Source: Jeotgalicoccus halotolerans (GTDB taxonomy: Bacteria; Bacillota; Bacilli; Staphylococcales; Salinicoccaceae). From it: a stretch of 64,000 nt of DNA. Where the stretch lies: assembly GCF_003387165.1 (NCBI RefSeq), contig NZ_QUMW01000014.1:1-64000 (forward strand), in the 5' to 3' direction. The translations under genes were made by a program, and so were the position numbers. The notes beneath the pieces are model-generated. The model searched no databases. It was not told where the DNA came from and saw nothing but the letters and a program-made list of their open reading frames with translations. This document shows, one piece after another, positions 47,410-57,734 of this stretch (its first letter is position 1; each line of letters begins with the position of its first letter).

Positions 47410-48168
47410 ATGCTGCAACTTGCAACCGCAATAAAAAAATCAGAAATTGCCGATACTATTTTTGAACTGGTATTGAAAACGGAGCTTCATAAATATACGC
47501 TCCGTCCGGGACAGTTCGTTCACATCAGAGTATCAAAATCGACTGAACACGTCTTAAGGCGTCCGATATCAATTTCAAATATTGATGCGGAAAAAAGTGA
47601 AATTACAATTACATTCCGTGCAGAAGGTCCCGGCACTAAAAAGCTTGCTGAAATTAATACAGGAGCAGCTGTCGATGTGCTGATGCCGCTAGGCAACGGC
47701 TACGATATTAACACGGCAGAAGCTGGTGATCATGTGCTAATTATCGGCGGGGGTATCGGTGTGCCGCCTTTATATGAACTCGCAAAACAGCTGAATGAGC
47801 GGGGTGTCAAAACAACACATGTACTCGGCTTTAACAGTAAAAAAGATGTCTTCTATGAAGAAAACTTCAACATCTTCGGCGAGACACATGTCGCAACGGC
47901 TGACGGCACATACGGTGTGCACGGATTTGTGACAGACGTCATTCAAAATATTGGTACTGATTTCGATAAGTTTTATGCATGCGGCCCGAAGGTAATGTTA
48001 AAAGTGCTTGATAACACGATGGCGATGGATGGATTTATTTCTCTGGAAGAAAGAATGGGCTGCGGTTTCGGTGTATGTTACGCATGTGTGTGCGAAACAA
48101 GGACGGGCGAGCAGCTTAAAATATGTACAGACGGCCCTGTATTTGAAAAAGGAGCGATTGTACTGTGA
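47410..48168 (+). CDS. pyrK: Dihydroorotate dehydrogenase electron transfer subunit PyrK
   Basis: This 252-residue FAD/[2Fe-2S] protein passes electrons from PyrD to NAD. It has the FAD-binding [11 protein letters not shown] block, the NAD-binding [18 protein letters not shown] block and a C-terminal cluster motif [11 protein letters not shown]. It forms a heterotetramer with the PyrD catalytic subunit encoded immediately downstream, with which it overlaps by 4 bases. Confidence 0.95.
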   Translation: MLQLATAIKKSEIADTIFELVLKTELHKYTLRPGQFVHIRVSKSTEHVLRRPISISNIDAEKSEITITFRAEGPGTKKLAEINTGAAVDVLMPLGNGYDINTAEAGDHVLIIGGGIGVPPLYELAKQLNERGVKTTHVLGFNSKKDVFYEENFNIFGETHVATADGTYGVHGFVTDVIQNIGTDFDKFYACGPKVMLKVLDNTMAMDGFISLEERMGCGFGVCYACVCETRTGEQLKICTDGPVFEKGAIVL

Positions 48169-49076
48169 TAGATAAATTACACATTTCCCTGCCCGGTCTG
48201 GATTTAAAAAATCCGGTCATGCCGGCATCGGGATGTTTCAGTTTCGGCAGAGAATTTTCACAGCTCTATGATTTGTCAGAACTCGGAGCAATTATGATTA
48301 AAGCTGCGACCGAAGAGCTCCGAATGGGTAATAAAACACCGAGAGTCGCTGAAACATCGAGCGGCATGCTGAATGCTATCGGCCTGCAGAACCCCGGTGT
48401 CGATTATATTATTGAACATGAATTAAAGTATCTTGAGCAGTTTGATGTGCCGGTTATTGCCAATGTTGCTGGAACTAAAATTGAGGATTATGTTGAAGTG
48501 GCGAAAAAAATATCCAAAGCACCGAACGTCAGTGCACTCGAATTAAATATTTCATGTCCGAATGTTAAAGAGGGCGGTATTCAATTTGGCACTGATCCTG
48601 GAACAGCCAAACGCTTGACAGCGGCGGTTAAAGAAGTGAGTGCAAAACCGGTCTATGTTAAACTGTCGCCGAACGTCACTAATATAGTGGATATGGCGAA
48701 GAGTGTCGCACAAGCAGCAGATGGCATTACGATGATTAATACACTGGTCGGAATGCGGCTTGATAATAACGGCAGACCGATACTTGCAAATACGACGGGC
48801 GGTTTAAGCGGACCCGCAATTAAACCCGTCGCTTTAAACATGGTGTATCAGGTAAGACAAGCACTTCCCGACATTCCTATAATCGGTATGGGTGGTATTG
48901 CAACAGTCGATGATGTACTAGACTTTATCAGTGTAGGTGCTGATGCAGTGGCAATCGGAACGATGAATTTTACGAATCCTTATATATGCAAAGAACTGAT
49001 TGATGAACTTAAGAAAAAGACAGAAGAAATGAATCTGAATCATATACATGATATAAAAGAACGGGCTTTTCTTTAA
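48165..49076 (+). CDS. pyrD: Dihydroorotate dehydrogenase class 1B catalytic subunit PyrD
   Basis: This 303-residue FMN enzyme oxidises dihydroorotate to orotate. [13 protein letters not shown] is at the start and the catalytic cysteine lies in [13 protein letters not shown], with FMN-binding MINTLVGM and [13 protein letters not shown]. The partner PyrK makes this the NAD-dependent class 1B. The start is GTG overlapping the pyrK stop. Confidence 0.96.
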   Translation: MIDKLHISLPGLDLKNPVMPASGCFSFGREFSQLYDLSELGAIMIKAATEELRMGNKTPRVAETSSGMLNAIGLQNPGVDYIIEHELKYLEQFDVPVIANVAGTKIEDYVEVAKKISKAPNVSALELNISCPNVKEGGIQFGTDPGTAKRLTAAVKEVSAKPVYVKLSPNVTNIVDMAKSVAQAADGITMINTLVGMRLDNNGRPILANTTGGLSGPAIKPVALNMVYQVRQALPDIPIIGMGGIATVDDVLDFISVGADAVAIGTMNFTNPYICKELIDELKKKTEEMNLNHIHDIKERAFL

Positions 49077-49097
49077 CACATTAGGAGGAATTTTAAG

Positions 49098-49793
49098 ATG
49101 ACAGCGAAACCAATTATTGCATTAGATTTCAGTACATACGAAGAGGCGAAGTCATTTCTCACGGGCTTCGATGAAAAACTGTATGTTAAAATCGGCATGG
49201 AGTTATATATGCAGAGCGGGCCGGCAATTATAGATGTGATTAAAGCATACGGCCACGATGTTTTTCTGGACTTAAAATTACACGATATACCGACAACAGT
49301 CGAACGCACAATGTCGGTGCTCGGGAAACTTAATGTGGATATGGTTAACGTTCATGCATCCGGCGGTTATGAAATGATGAAACGTGCCGCATCGGCTTTC
49401 AGAAAAGAAAATGCAGACGGTAAAATTATTGCGGTGACGCAGCTGACAAGTATGGATGAACATACGATGCAGCGTGAACAGCAGACACCGCTGTCATTAA
49501 CAGATAGCGTACTGCATTATGCAAAACTTGCGTATAAAGCAGGACTCGACGGTGTTGTATCATCACCGCTTGAAAGCAGAATGATTCATAACGAAATCTC
49601 GGAACATTTTTTAACAGTAACACCGGGAATCCGTTTATCGGAAAATAATAACGACGACCAGGTGCGTGTTGTTACACCGAACAAAGCGAAACAACTCGGT
49701 TCTGATTATATAGTCGTAGGCCGTCCGATTACACAAAGTGATAATCCGGCGAAAGCTTACAAAGAAATCAAACAATTATGGGAGGGCAAGTAA
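49098..49793 (+). CDS. pyrF: Orotidine 5'-phosphate decarboxylase PyrF
   Basis: This 231-residue TIM-barrel enzyme converts OMP to UMP. IIALDFSTYEEAKSF is at the start, the catalytic DLKLHDIP motif (FLDLKLHDIPTTVE) is near residue 60 and the phosphate-binding VTPGIRL and VVGRPITQSDNP are present. GGAGGA precedes the ATG, and pyrE begins 2 bases after its stop codon region. Confidence 0.97.
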   Translation: MTAKPIIALDFSTYEEAKSFLTGFDEKLYVKIGMELYMQSGPAIIDVIKAYGHDVFLDLKLHDIPTTVERTMSVLGKLNVDMVNVHASGGYEMMKRAASAFRKENADGKIIAVTQLTSMDEHTMQREQQTPLSLTDSVLHYAKLAYKAGLDGVVSSPLESRMIHNEISEHFLTVTPGIRLSENNNDDQVRVVTPNKAKQLGSDYIVVGRPITQSDNPAKAYKEIKQLWEGK

Positions 49794-49794
49794 T

Positions 49795-50400
49795 ATGTAT
49801 CCATCAGTTGCACACACGTTACTCGATATAGATGCGGTAAAACTGTCGCCGAAAGATCCGTTCACATGGGCGAGCGGGATAAAATCTCCAATCTACTGCG
49901 ATAACAGACAGATCTTAGGAAATGTTGAAGCCCACCGCAAAGTAATAGAGCTGCTGATAGAACAGCTTGCCCAATTTGAAGAAACGGACGTCATTGTCGG
50001 TACAGCAACTGCAGGTATTCCTCATGCAACATTAATCGCAGACCGTCTGAACAAGCCTTCAGCGTATGTCAGAGGATCAAAAAAAGGACACGGTACAGCA
50101 CGTCAGATAGAAGGCGCGTCAGTTAATGGCAAACGTGTTGTAGTAATCGAAGACTTAATTTCAACAGGCGGTTCAAGTTTGAACGCTGTCGAGGCGCTGC
50201 GTGACGACGGTGCTGAAGTACTCGGTGTCGCTGCGATATTCTCATACGGCATTAAAGGTGCACAGGAGAAATTTGAGAATGCAGAATGTGCATACTCGGT
50301 ATTGTGTGATCTTGATATACTGCTTGAGGCGGCTCAGGAACGTAATGTGCTGGATACAAAAGGTGCAGGCGACGTGCGCAGCTTCAGAGATGGATTGTAA
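49795..50400 (+). CDS. pyrE: Orotate phosphoribosyltransferase PyrE
   Basis: This predicted 201-residue enzyme makes OMP from orotate and PRPP. The PRPP motif is VVVIEDLISTGGSSLNA and FTWASGIKSPIYCDNR is the N-terminal OPRTase block. The ATG at 49795 follows GGGAGGG; the upstream frame overlaps pyrF and is not used. A terminator follows at 50409. Confidence 0.96.
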   Translation: MYPSVAHTLLDIDAVKLSPKDPFTWASGIKSPIYCDNRQILGNVEAHRKVIELLIEQLAQFEETDVIVGTATAGIPHATLIADRLNKPSAYVRGSKKGHGTARQIEGASVNGKRVVVIEDLISTGGSSLNAVEALRDDGAEVLGVAAIFSYGIKGAQEKFENAECAYSVLCDLDILLEAAQERNVLDTKGAGDVRSFRDGL

Positions 50401-50408
50401 TATAACAG

Positions 50409-50443
50409 AACCGGCAAATCGACAGATTTGGCGGTTTTTTTAT
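50409..50443 (+). terminator. Terminator of the pyr operon
   Basis: A 12-bp stem with one mismatch (50409-50420 with 50425-50436) and a T-run. Confidence 0.9.
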
Positions 50444-50483
50444 TTGTGTGGATTGTCTCATGCGGTTACAAAATATTTTAACA

Positions 50484-50511
50484 ACAAAAAAGCGCCGAAT
50501 CATCGGCGCTT
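50484..50511 (-). terminator. Terminator of rqcH
   Basis: A perfect 9-bp GC-rich stem (50490-50498 with 50503-50511) is followed by T-run on the minus strand. Confidence 0.85.
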
Positions 50512-50516
50512 CCTTT

Positions 50517-52211
50517 TTAATCTTTCTTCATTTCTTTAACTTTCTCTGCATCCGGATCAACCAGCACTGTCGACTGTTCACTGTACGTAACAAAACCGGG
50601 CTTGGTTCCCGGTATATTTTTAACGTGTCTGATTTCAGTATAGTCGACGGGCACGCCTGCTGACTGGCCGGCTTTCGAATGAAAAGCTGCCAGCATGGCC
50701 GCTTCTAAAATATCGTCTTCGGATATATCGGAAGCATTGTGCGCAATGACCACGTGGGATCCCGGGATGTCTTTCGTGTGGAACCACAGATGGTTATTCT
50801 GTGCTTTCCGGTTGGTTAAATAATCATTCTGCTTGTTGTTCTTGCCGACAAAAATCGGCAGACCGTTCGATGTTTCAAACTCGTGCAGCTGAATTTTATT
50901 TACTTTCTTTTTCTTCTTGCCGCGTTTCCGCTCTTTAATAATTTTCTCTTCAATTAATTCCTGCCGCACTTCTTCGACTTCATCTTCTGTCGTAATATTT
51001 TCCATCTGATGCAGCAGGTTGCTGAAGTATTCCACGTCCATATGAGCAAGACGCAGCTGTTCTTCCGCAACTTTTTCACGGTTTTTCAATTTGTTGTACA
51101 TATTGTAGTAACGCTGGGCGTTCTCAGCGGCTGAGAGCTGTTTATCGAGCGGAATTTCTATTTCTTCATTTGTATAGTAATCCATCACGACAGCCGACTC
51201 CTGGTAATTCTTTATGCTGTGCATATACGCAGTAATCAGTTCGCCGTATTTCTGATACTTATCTTTTTCGGCCGCTTCCTGTAAATCCGCTTCAAGATTG
51301 GCAATCTTCCGTACGGTCTTATCGTGTTCCCGTTCAATGACCTGTAAATAATCCGACGATTTCTGACGGATGGCACTAATCTGGTACCGACGGTGATAAT
51401 ATTCATCGAGCAGTTCACTGAGAGTGCCGTAGACCTTATCCGGCTCACCCAGATGTTCGAGCGGTGTAAAGTAAAAGACCGGCTTCTTCAAATCGTAATA
51501 TACCGGCTGAATATTACGAGCCTTCACCAGTGTCTCTTTAATTGCCGGGACGATATTATCGGGCTTGAAATATTTAACGCGGGATTCCACTTCATCGATA
51601 AAGACCGGGCTGAAACCTTCAATATTTGTTAAAATCTGCCGCTTCAGCTTGCCTGCATTAAAATCGATAAACTTCGGCAGATCGTTCAGCTCTTCAGTTC
51701 TCGGATTTAATTTTCTGCCTGTCGGCGGCCCTTCATAGGTGAAGCCCGGCATAATCGTCCTTACGTTGTTATTCGGCGTCAGATGCTTAATGCCGTCGAT
51801 AATTTTATAGTTTTCATCTGTTAAAATAATATTTGAATGCCGGCCCATAATTTCGAGTATCAGTATCCGTTCAATATCATCACCGATATCGTTAATGGCA
51901 CGTATATGAATATGCACCTGGCGGTCGTTGCCGAGCTGCTTGATTTCCGTAATAAAACCGCCTTCGATATGTTTTCTTAAAATACGGGAAAACATCGGCG
52001 GATCAAAAGGGAATTCATATTTCTGCTCCGTCAGATGAAAGCGGGCGTACATCGGATGGCTGCTTATGAGCAGCTGATGATTTTTCCCCTCTGCGCGCAT
52101 TTTAAACAGGAGAGATGAATTATCCATCTGCTGAATTTTATTTATTTTACCGCGTACTAAAAATTGCAGCTCTTCTGTGAGGGCGTGTGTAAAATTTCCG
52201 TCAAAAGCCAT
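50517..52211 (-). CDS. rqcH: Rqc2 homologue RqcH (NFACT family)
   Basis: This 564-residue NFACT protein recruits tRNA(Ala) to stalled 50S subunits and adds C-terminal alanine tails that mark nascent chains for degradation. It has the NFACT-N domain with the key D96-R97 pair (GNDRQ), helix-hairpin-helix, a central coiled coil (about 290-420) and the NFACT-R domain with HLWFHTKDIPGSHVVI. It was earlier called fibronectin-binding protein FbpA. It is divergent from gmk. Confidence 0.93.
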   Translation of the reverse strand: MAFDGNFTHALTEELQFLVRGKINKIQQMDNSSLLFKMRAEGKNHQLLISSHPMYARFHLTEQKYEFPFDPPMFSRILRKHIEGGFITEIKQLGNDRQVHIHIRAINDIGDDIERILILEIMGRHSNIILTDENYKIIDGIKHLTPNNNVRTIMPGFTYEGPPTGRKLNPRTEELNDLPKFIDFNAGKLKRQILTNIEGFSPVFIDEVESRVKYFKPDNIVPAIKETLVKARNIQPVYYDLKKPVFYFTPLEHLGEPDKVYGTLSELLDEYYHRRYQISAIRQKSSDYLQVIEREHDKTVRKIANLEADLQEAAEKDKYQKYGELITAYMHSIKNYQESAVVMDYYTNEEIEIPLDKQLSAAENAQRYYNMYNKLKNREKVAEEQLRLAHMDVEYFSNLLHQMENITTEDEVEEVRQELIEEKIIKERKRGKKKKKVNKIQLHEFETSNGLPIFVGKNNKQNDYLTNRKAQNNHLWFHTKDIPGSHVVIAHNASDISEDDILEAAMLAAFHSKAGQSAGVPVDYTEIRHVKNIPGTKPGFVTYSEQSTVLVDPDAEKVKEMKKD

Positions 52212-52317
52212 GGCGTATCCTCCTCAAAATGATTACATATTATTTTATCATGAATGCGGATTTAATGTCCGCTATAATGATGAAATTTTGTGCAATCTAT
52301 GATACATTAAGAAGTAA

Positions 52318-52964
<647 letters not shown>

Positions 52965-52965
<1 letters not shown>

Positions 52966-53159
52966 TGTTATACCCAGCTGGTCATGAACTTAAAAAACAT
53001 GTCGATTCAAAGTATCTGGTAGTTACGATGGCGGCAAAACGCGCAAGACAATTACAGGAACATCCGGAAGAGGCACTCCTTGATTCATACAAATCAAAAA
53101 AAAATGTCGGTTATTCTCTTGAAGAGATTGCAGCCGGCAAAGTTACTGTACAAAAATAA
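52965..53159 (+). CDS. rpoZ: RNA polymerase omega subunit RpoZ
   Basis: This 64-residue protein matches Firmicute omega: [30 protein letters not shown] and C-terminal [10 protein letters not shown]-like [14 protein letters not shown]. It helps assemble RNA polymerase. It is translationally coupled to gmk. A terminator-like hairpin follows. Confidence 0.95.
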
Positions 53160-53174
53160 AAGAGATATAATGAT

Positions 53175-53200
53175 GCTGACAAGAAATTGTCAGCTTTTTT
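53175..53200 (+). terminator. Hairpin between rpoZ and coaBC
   Basis: A perfect 8-bp stem (53175-53182 with 53187-53194) and T7. It may partly terminate gmk-rpoZ transcripts before coaBC. Confidence 0.8.
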
Positions 53201-53216
53201 TAAAGAGGTGATTAAT

Positions 53217-54404
53217 TTGGCAAATATTGTCCTCGGAGTTACAGGAGGCATTGCAAGTTATAAAGCAATTGATTTAACGAGCAAACTCATTCAGTCGTGC
53301 CACGAAGTCCGCGTTGTTTTGACAGATAACACACTCGAGTTCGTGACGCCGCTTGCTTTTCAGGCTATCAGCAGAAATCACGTTTATACTAATACTTTTT
53401 TAGAAGAAAACCCAAGTCATATTGCACATATTAATATCGGGGAGTGGGCAGACCTTATCGCAGTGGTGCCGGTCACAGCCAATACCATCGGCAAATTTGC
53501 GAACGGCATCTACGATAATATGCTGTTAAATATTCTCGCAGCCAATACGAAACCAGTCTTAATGGCGCCTGCCATGAATGTTCATATGCTGCACCAGCCG
53601 TCTGTCCAGGAAAACATCGACAGGCTCCGAAGCCAGGGTATAGAGTTTATCGACTCGGAAACTGGTTTTCTCGCCTGCGGCTACAATGCAAAAGGACGCC
53701 TTGCATCAGTGCCGGATATTATGGAGAAAATTAATGACATGCTGAACGAAAACCGCGAGCTGGAAGGTAAACGCGTGCTCGTTACAGCGGGGCCGACGAG
53801 GGAGCGTCTTGACCCGATCCGTTACCTGTCCAATTTTTCAAGCGGGAAAATGGGCTACAGTATAGCGGACAGCTTTAAACGCCGCGGCGCTGAAGTAATC
53901 CTTGTCAGCGGACCGACAAATCTGCCGGCTCCAGCGGGTGTAACACGCATCGATGTGGAATCGACGGCAGAAATGTTTGAAGCGGTTAAAGCACATTTGA
54001 CTGCAGATATCGGGATCTTTACTGCAGCGGTTTCGGACTTTACAGTTAAAGATAAAAGCAGCCAGAAAATTAAAAAACAAGCGGACAAAGCGCCGGTTAT
54101 AGAATTGACGGAAACACAGGACATTTTAAAATATGCTGGTCATAACAGTGAAGGTATGTATATTGTCGGCTTTGCAGCGGAGACGGAAAATGTCGAAGCT
54201 TATGCAGAATCGAAGCTCAAAACAAAAAATGCGGATGCGATTATTATGAATGATGTGTCGGATACGTCAATAGGCATGAACAGCGATGACAACGAAGTAA
54301 CTATTATTTTTAAAGACGGCAGCAAAGTGCCGCTCGCTAAAATGGCCAAAACCGCACTTGCCGAAAAGATAACAGATGCCGTTCTTGACAAGGTGATGCA
54401 CTGA
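53217..54404 (+). CDS. coaBC: Bifunctional phosphopantothenoylcysteine decarboxylase/synthase CoaBC
   Basis: This predicted 395-residue two-domain CoA enzyme has the N-terminal flavin decarboxylase (CoaC) with GGIASYKAIDL, PAMNVHML and the active cysteine in GFLACGYNAKGRL, then the C-terminal CoaB synthase from about 190 with VTAGPTRERLDPIRYLSNFSSG. The start is the TTG at 53217 with AGAGGTGA upstream; the preceding in-frame codons lie in the hairpin. Its stop overlaps the priA ATG. Confidence 0.94.
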   Translation: MANIVLGVTGGIASYKAIDLTSKLIQSCHEVRVVLTDNTLEFVTPLAFQAISRNHVYTNTFLEENPSHIAHINIGEWADLIAVVPVTANTIGKFANGIYDNMLLNILAANTKPVLMAPAMNVHMLHQPSVQENIDRLRSQGIEFIDSETGFLACGYNAKGRLASVPDIMEKINDMLNENRELEGKRVLVTAGPTRERLDPIRYLSNFSSGKMGYSIADSFKRRGAEVILVSGPTNLPAPAGVTRIDVESTAEMFEAVKAHLTADIGIFTAAVSDFTVKDKSSQKIKKQADKAPVIELTETQDILKYAGHNSEGMYIVGFAAETENVEAYAESKLKTKNADAIIMNDVSDTSIGMNSDDNEVTIIFKDGSKVPLAKMAKTALAEKITDAVLDKVMH

Positions 54405-56785
54405 TGTTTGCAGCAGTAATCGTCGGAGTAAACTCGAAGGATGTCAACCGGCTCTTCGACTATAAAATACCGGACCGCCTCACGGATGTAATTAAGCCGG
54501 GACACCGTGTATTCGTTCCGTTCGGCCCGAGACATGTGCAGGCTTACGTGATGAGCATTCACGAGGACAGCGATGTGCCGGCGGACAAAGTTAAAGAAAT
54601 CGTTAAGGTCATGGACCTCGAGCCTGTTTTGACAGATGAACTGATCGAACTTTCAAAACAGCTGGCAAATTATTATATCGAACCGTATATTTCTGTTATC
54701 GAAACCATCCTGCCGGTCGCTTTGAAAACAAAATCAAAAAAAGTGCTGCTGATTGATGATACAGCTTCAGGTGAAGCGAAATTTATTTATGACAGCTATG
54801 CGGTGAACGGCGAACTCGAAACGAAGAGTCTGCCGGCAAGGGATCTTGCAGAACTCATGCCTTATATTGAAACAGGTGAAATTTACGAAGATATTCAGAT
54901 TAAACAGCATACGAAGAAAAAAGTTCAAAAAGGAGTGCGCTCCTTATTTTTAAATAAAGCACCGCTTGAACGTGCACCAAAACAGCTAGAAGCACTGCAG
55001 ATTATTGAGGATTACAAGGAACCGGTCCTGCTTAGAGAGCTGAAGGCGCAGGGCTACTCAGAGGCAGTCGTCCGCGAACTCGAGAAAAAAGGTTATGTTG
55101 AAAAACTCGATATGGTTGTCGAACGGGATCCGTATGAATCAGCGGTATTTGAAGCTGATTATGAAAAGGAATTGACCAGCGAACAGGCAGCTGCCTTTAA
55201 CAGTATTAATGAGGCCCTTAACAATGAGAATAATGAGACCTTTCTGCTCCACGGCATTACAGGCAGCGGAAAAACAGAAGTGTATCTGCAGCTTATTCAG
55301 ACGGCGCTTGATAACCACCGGGATGCTGTTATGCTGGTGCCGGAAATCGCGCTGACCCCGCAAATGGTCAACAGATTTAAAGCGCGTTTCGGCAATGATG
55401 TTGCCGTGCTTCACTCGGCTTTGTCGCACGGTGAAAAATACGATGAATGGCGTAAAATTCAAAGCGGCCGTGCCCGCGTCTCAGTCGGAGCACGTTCATC
55501 TGTATTTGCACCCTTTAAAAATATCGGCATCATTATTATCGATGAAGAACATGAAACGACGTACAAGCAGTCGGAACGGCCGATGTATCATGCATCGGAA
55601 GTGGCGAAACTGCGTGCGGCATTTCATAATTGCCCCGTCGTCCTCGGTTCTGCCACCCCGTCACTTGAATCCTACGCACGGAGTTCAAAGGGAGTGTACA
55701 AACGCTTTGAACTGACGCACCGGCCGGGTATGCAGCCTATGCCGAGAGCACAGATTGTCGATATGAGCGATGAACACAAAGACGGCAACTCGGGAATTTT
55801 ATCGAGGAAGCTTGAAGCGGCTATACAGGACAGGATAGAAAAAGGCGAGCAGACCGTGCTGCTGTTAAACCGGAGAGGGTTTGCAAACTTTCAGATCTGC
55901 CAGAACTGCGGCCATGTGCCGAATTGTCCGAACTGTGATATTTCACTCACATATCATAAAAACAACAGCAGTCTGCTCTGCCATTACTGCAGTTATGAAG
56001 AGCAGGTTACGCGTAAGTGTGCAGACTGCGGTTCCAATGATGTCACTTTCAGAGGGACAGGCACTCAAAAAGTTGAAGAAATTTTACGGGATACCTTTAA
56101 CGTTGATATTATCAGGATGGATGTTGATACGACTCAGCGTAAAGGTGCCCATGAACAGCTGCTTAACCGTTTTGAAGCGGACAAGGTGCCGATACTTCTC
56201 GGAACGCAGATGATTGCCAAAGGTCTCGACTATCCGAACGTGACCCTGGTCGGTGTGCTGAACGCTGATACCATGTTAAATCTCCCTGACTTCCGGGCAA
56301 ATGAACGGACCTTTCAGCTCCTGACCCAGGTGGCGGGACGTACCGGCCGGCACGAACTGCCGGGCGAAGTGATATTTCAGACTTATAATCCGGAGCATTA
56401 CGCGATTACACTCGCCAAGGATAATGACTACCGCGGCTTTTATGAAAAAGAAATGCAATTTCGAAAATTTGCTCGTTATTCGCCTTACTATTTCCACATT
56501 CTGTTTACCATTTCAGCAGAACGCATTCAGGATTGCCTTCAGGCGACGACGGATATTCACAAAATACTGGTTGAAAATGTCAGTGAAAGCTGTATTATTA
56601 TCGGTCCGTCACCGAGTCCTATTGAAAGAATTAAAAATAAAAACAGATTCCAGATTCTGCTGAAATATAAACGTGAACCGGAGCTTAAGGCAGTACTCGA
56701 TGCACTTGATGAGAAATATACACAGATTTACAAAAAGACAGGTTTATCTTTAAAAATTGATGTCGATCCACAATATATTATGTAG
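54404..56785 (+). CDS. priA: Primosomal helicase PriA
   Basis: This 793-residue helicase restarts stalled replication forks. It has an N-terminal DNA-binding domain, Walker A GITGSGKTE, Walker B IIIDEEHE, the zinc cysteines of CQNCGHVPNCPNCD and CHYC...CADC (about 497-545), and LGTQMIAKGLDYPNVTLVG in the second helicase lobe. The def gene that follows priA in Bacillus and staphylococci is missing: fmt starts 11 bases after the stop. Confidence 0.96.
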   Translation: MFAAVIVGVNSKDVNRLFDYKIPDRLTDVIKPGHRVFVPFGPRHVQAYVMSIHEDSDVPADKVKEIVKVMDLEPVLTDELIELSKQLANYYIEPYISVIETILPVALKTKSKKVLLIDDTASGEAKFIYDSYAVNGELETKSLPARDLAELMPYIETGEIYEDIQIKQHTKKKVQKGVRSLFLNKAPLERAPKQLEALQIIEDYKEPVLLRELKAQGYSEAVVRELEKKGYVEKLDMVVERDPYESAVFEADYEKELTSEQAAAFNSINEALNNENNETFLLHGITGSGKTEVYLQLIQTALDNHRDAVMLVPEIALTPQMVNRFKARFGNDVAVLHSALSHGEKYDEWRKIQSGRARVSVGARSSVFAPFKNIGIIIIDEEHETTYKQSERPMYHASEVAKLRAAFHNCPVVLGSATPSLESYARSSKGVYKRFELTHRPGMQPMPRAQIVDMSDEHKDGNSGILSRKLEAAIQDRIEKGEQTVLLLNRRGFANFQICQNCGHVPNCPNCDISLTYHKNNSSLLCHYCSYEEQVTRKCADCGSNDVTFRGTGTQKVEEILRDTFNVDIIRMDVDTTQRKGAHEQLLNRFEADKVPILLGTQMIAKGLDYPNVTLVGVLNADTMLNLPDFRANERTFQLLTQVAGRTGRHELPGEVIFQTYNPEHYAITLAKDNDYRGFYEKEMQFRKFARYSPYYFHILFTISAERIQDCLQATTDIHKILVENVSESCIIIGPSPSPIERIKNKNRFQILLKYKREPELKAVLDALDEKYTQIYKKTGLSLKIDVDPQYIM

Positions 56786-56795
56786 GAGATTTAAT

Positions 56796-57734
56796 ATGAC
56801 TAAAATTATCTTTATGGGTACTCCGGATTTTTCTGTACCAATACTAAAAGAACTTCATAAAGAATTCGGTGTCGACCTGGTAATTTCACAGCCGTCAAGA
56901 CCCGTCGGACGAAAAAAAGTCATGACGGACCCGCCGGTGGCACTTGCAGCAAAACTGCTCGGCATCGAACTTTATCAGCCCGAAACGATGAAGAGCGAAG
57001 CAGCATTCAAAATTGTTTCAGATCTTAAGCCCGATCTGATTATTACAGCGGCTTTCGGCCAGCTGCTGCCTGAAAATATTTTAAATATACCGGTGCTCGG
57101 TGCGCTGAACGTTCACGCCTCACTGCTGCCGAAACACCGCGGCGGCGCACCAATTCACCGTGCGGTCATTAACGGGGATACTGAAACAGGTGTGACGCTT
57201 ATGTATATGGCGGAAAAACTTGATGCAGGGGATATTATCGCCTCGAGGAGCATTAAAATCGAGGACTCCGACAATACGGGAACTATGTTCGACAAACTGA
57301 GCAGAGTCGGCGCTTCGCTCCTCATGGATACATTGCCTGCAGTTCTCGATGAAACGAACGAGCGTACACCTCAAAATGACCTTGATGCGACCTTCAGCCC
57401 GAATATTTTAAAAAGCGATGAAGTTATCAGCTTTAATAGACCCGCACGCGAAGTCTTTAATCATATCCGCGGTCTAGCCCCGTGGCCGGTAGGACATACG
57501 ATGCTCGGTGACAAACGCCTCAAATTATTTTCAGCGGAGCTGACGGATCAGCGGACGGACAAAGAACCGGGCACGATTACCGGTAAGAGCGACTCAGGTT
57601 TTCTGGTTGCAGCCGCCGATGAACTCGTGAATATTACAGAAGTTCAGCTCGCCGGCAAGAAGAAAAACAAGGCGCTTGATTTTATTAACAATAACAGTGA
57701 TTTAATCGGCAGGAAACTGGGTGAAGATATATGA
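56796..57734 (+). CDS. fmt: Methionyl-tRNA formyltransferase Fmt
   Basis: This predicted 312-residue enzyme formylates initiator Met-tRNA. It has IIFMGTPDFSVPILKEL at the start, the catalytic region LNVHASLLPKHRGGAPIHRA and a C-terminal OB-like domain (AREVFNHIRGLAPWPVGHT). The ATG at 56796 follows TAGGAGA; the same frame extends into priA but without conserved residues. It overlaps rsmB by 4 bases. Confidence 0.96.
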   Translation: MTKIIFMGTPDFSVPILKELHKEFGVDLVISQPSRPVGRKKVMTDPPVALAAKLLGIELYQPETMKSEAAFKIVSDLKPDLIITAAFGQLLPENILNIPVLGALNVHASLLPKHRGGAPIHRAVINGDTETGVTLMYMAEKLDAGDIIASRSIKIEDSDNTGTMFDKLSRVGASLLMDTLPAVLDETNERTPQNDLDATFSPNILKSDEVISFNRPAREVFNHIRGLAPWPVGHTMLGDKRLKLFSAELTDQRTDKEPGTITGKSDSGFLVAAADELVNITEVQLAGKKKNKALDFINNNSDLIGRKLGEDI

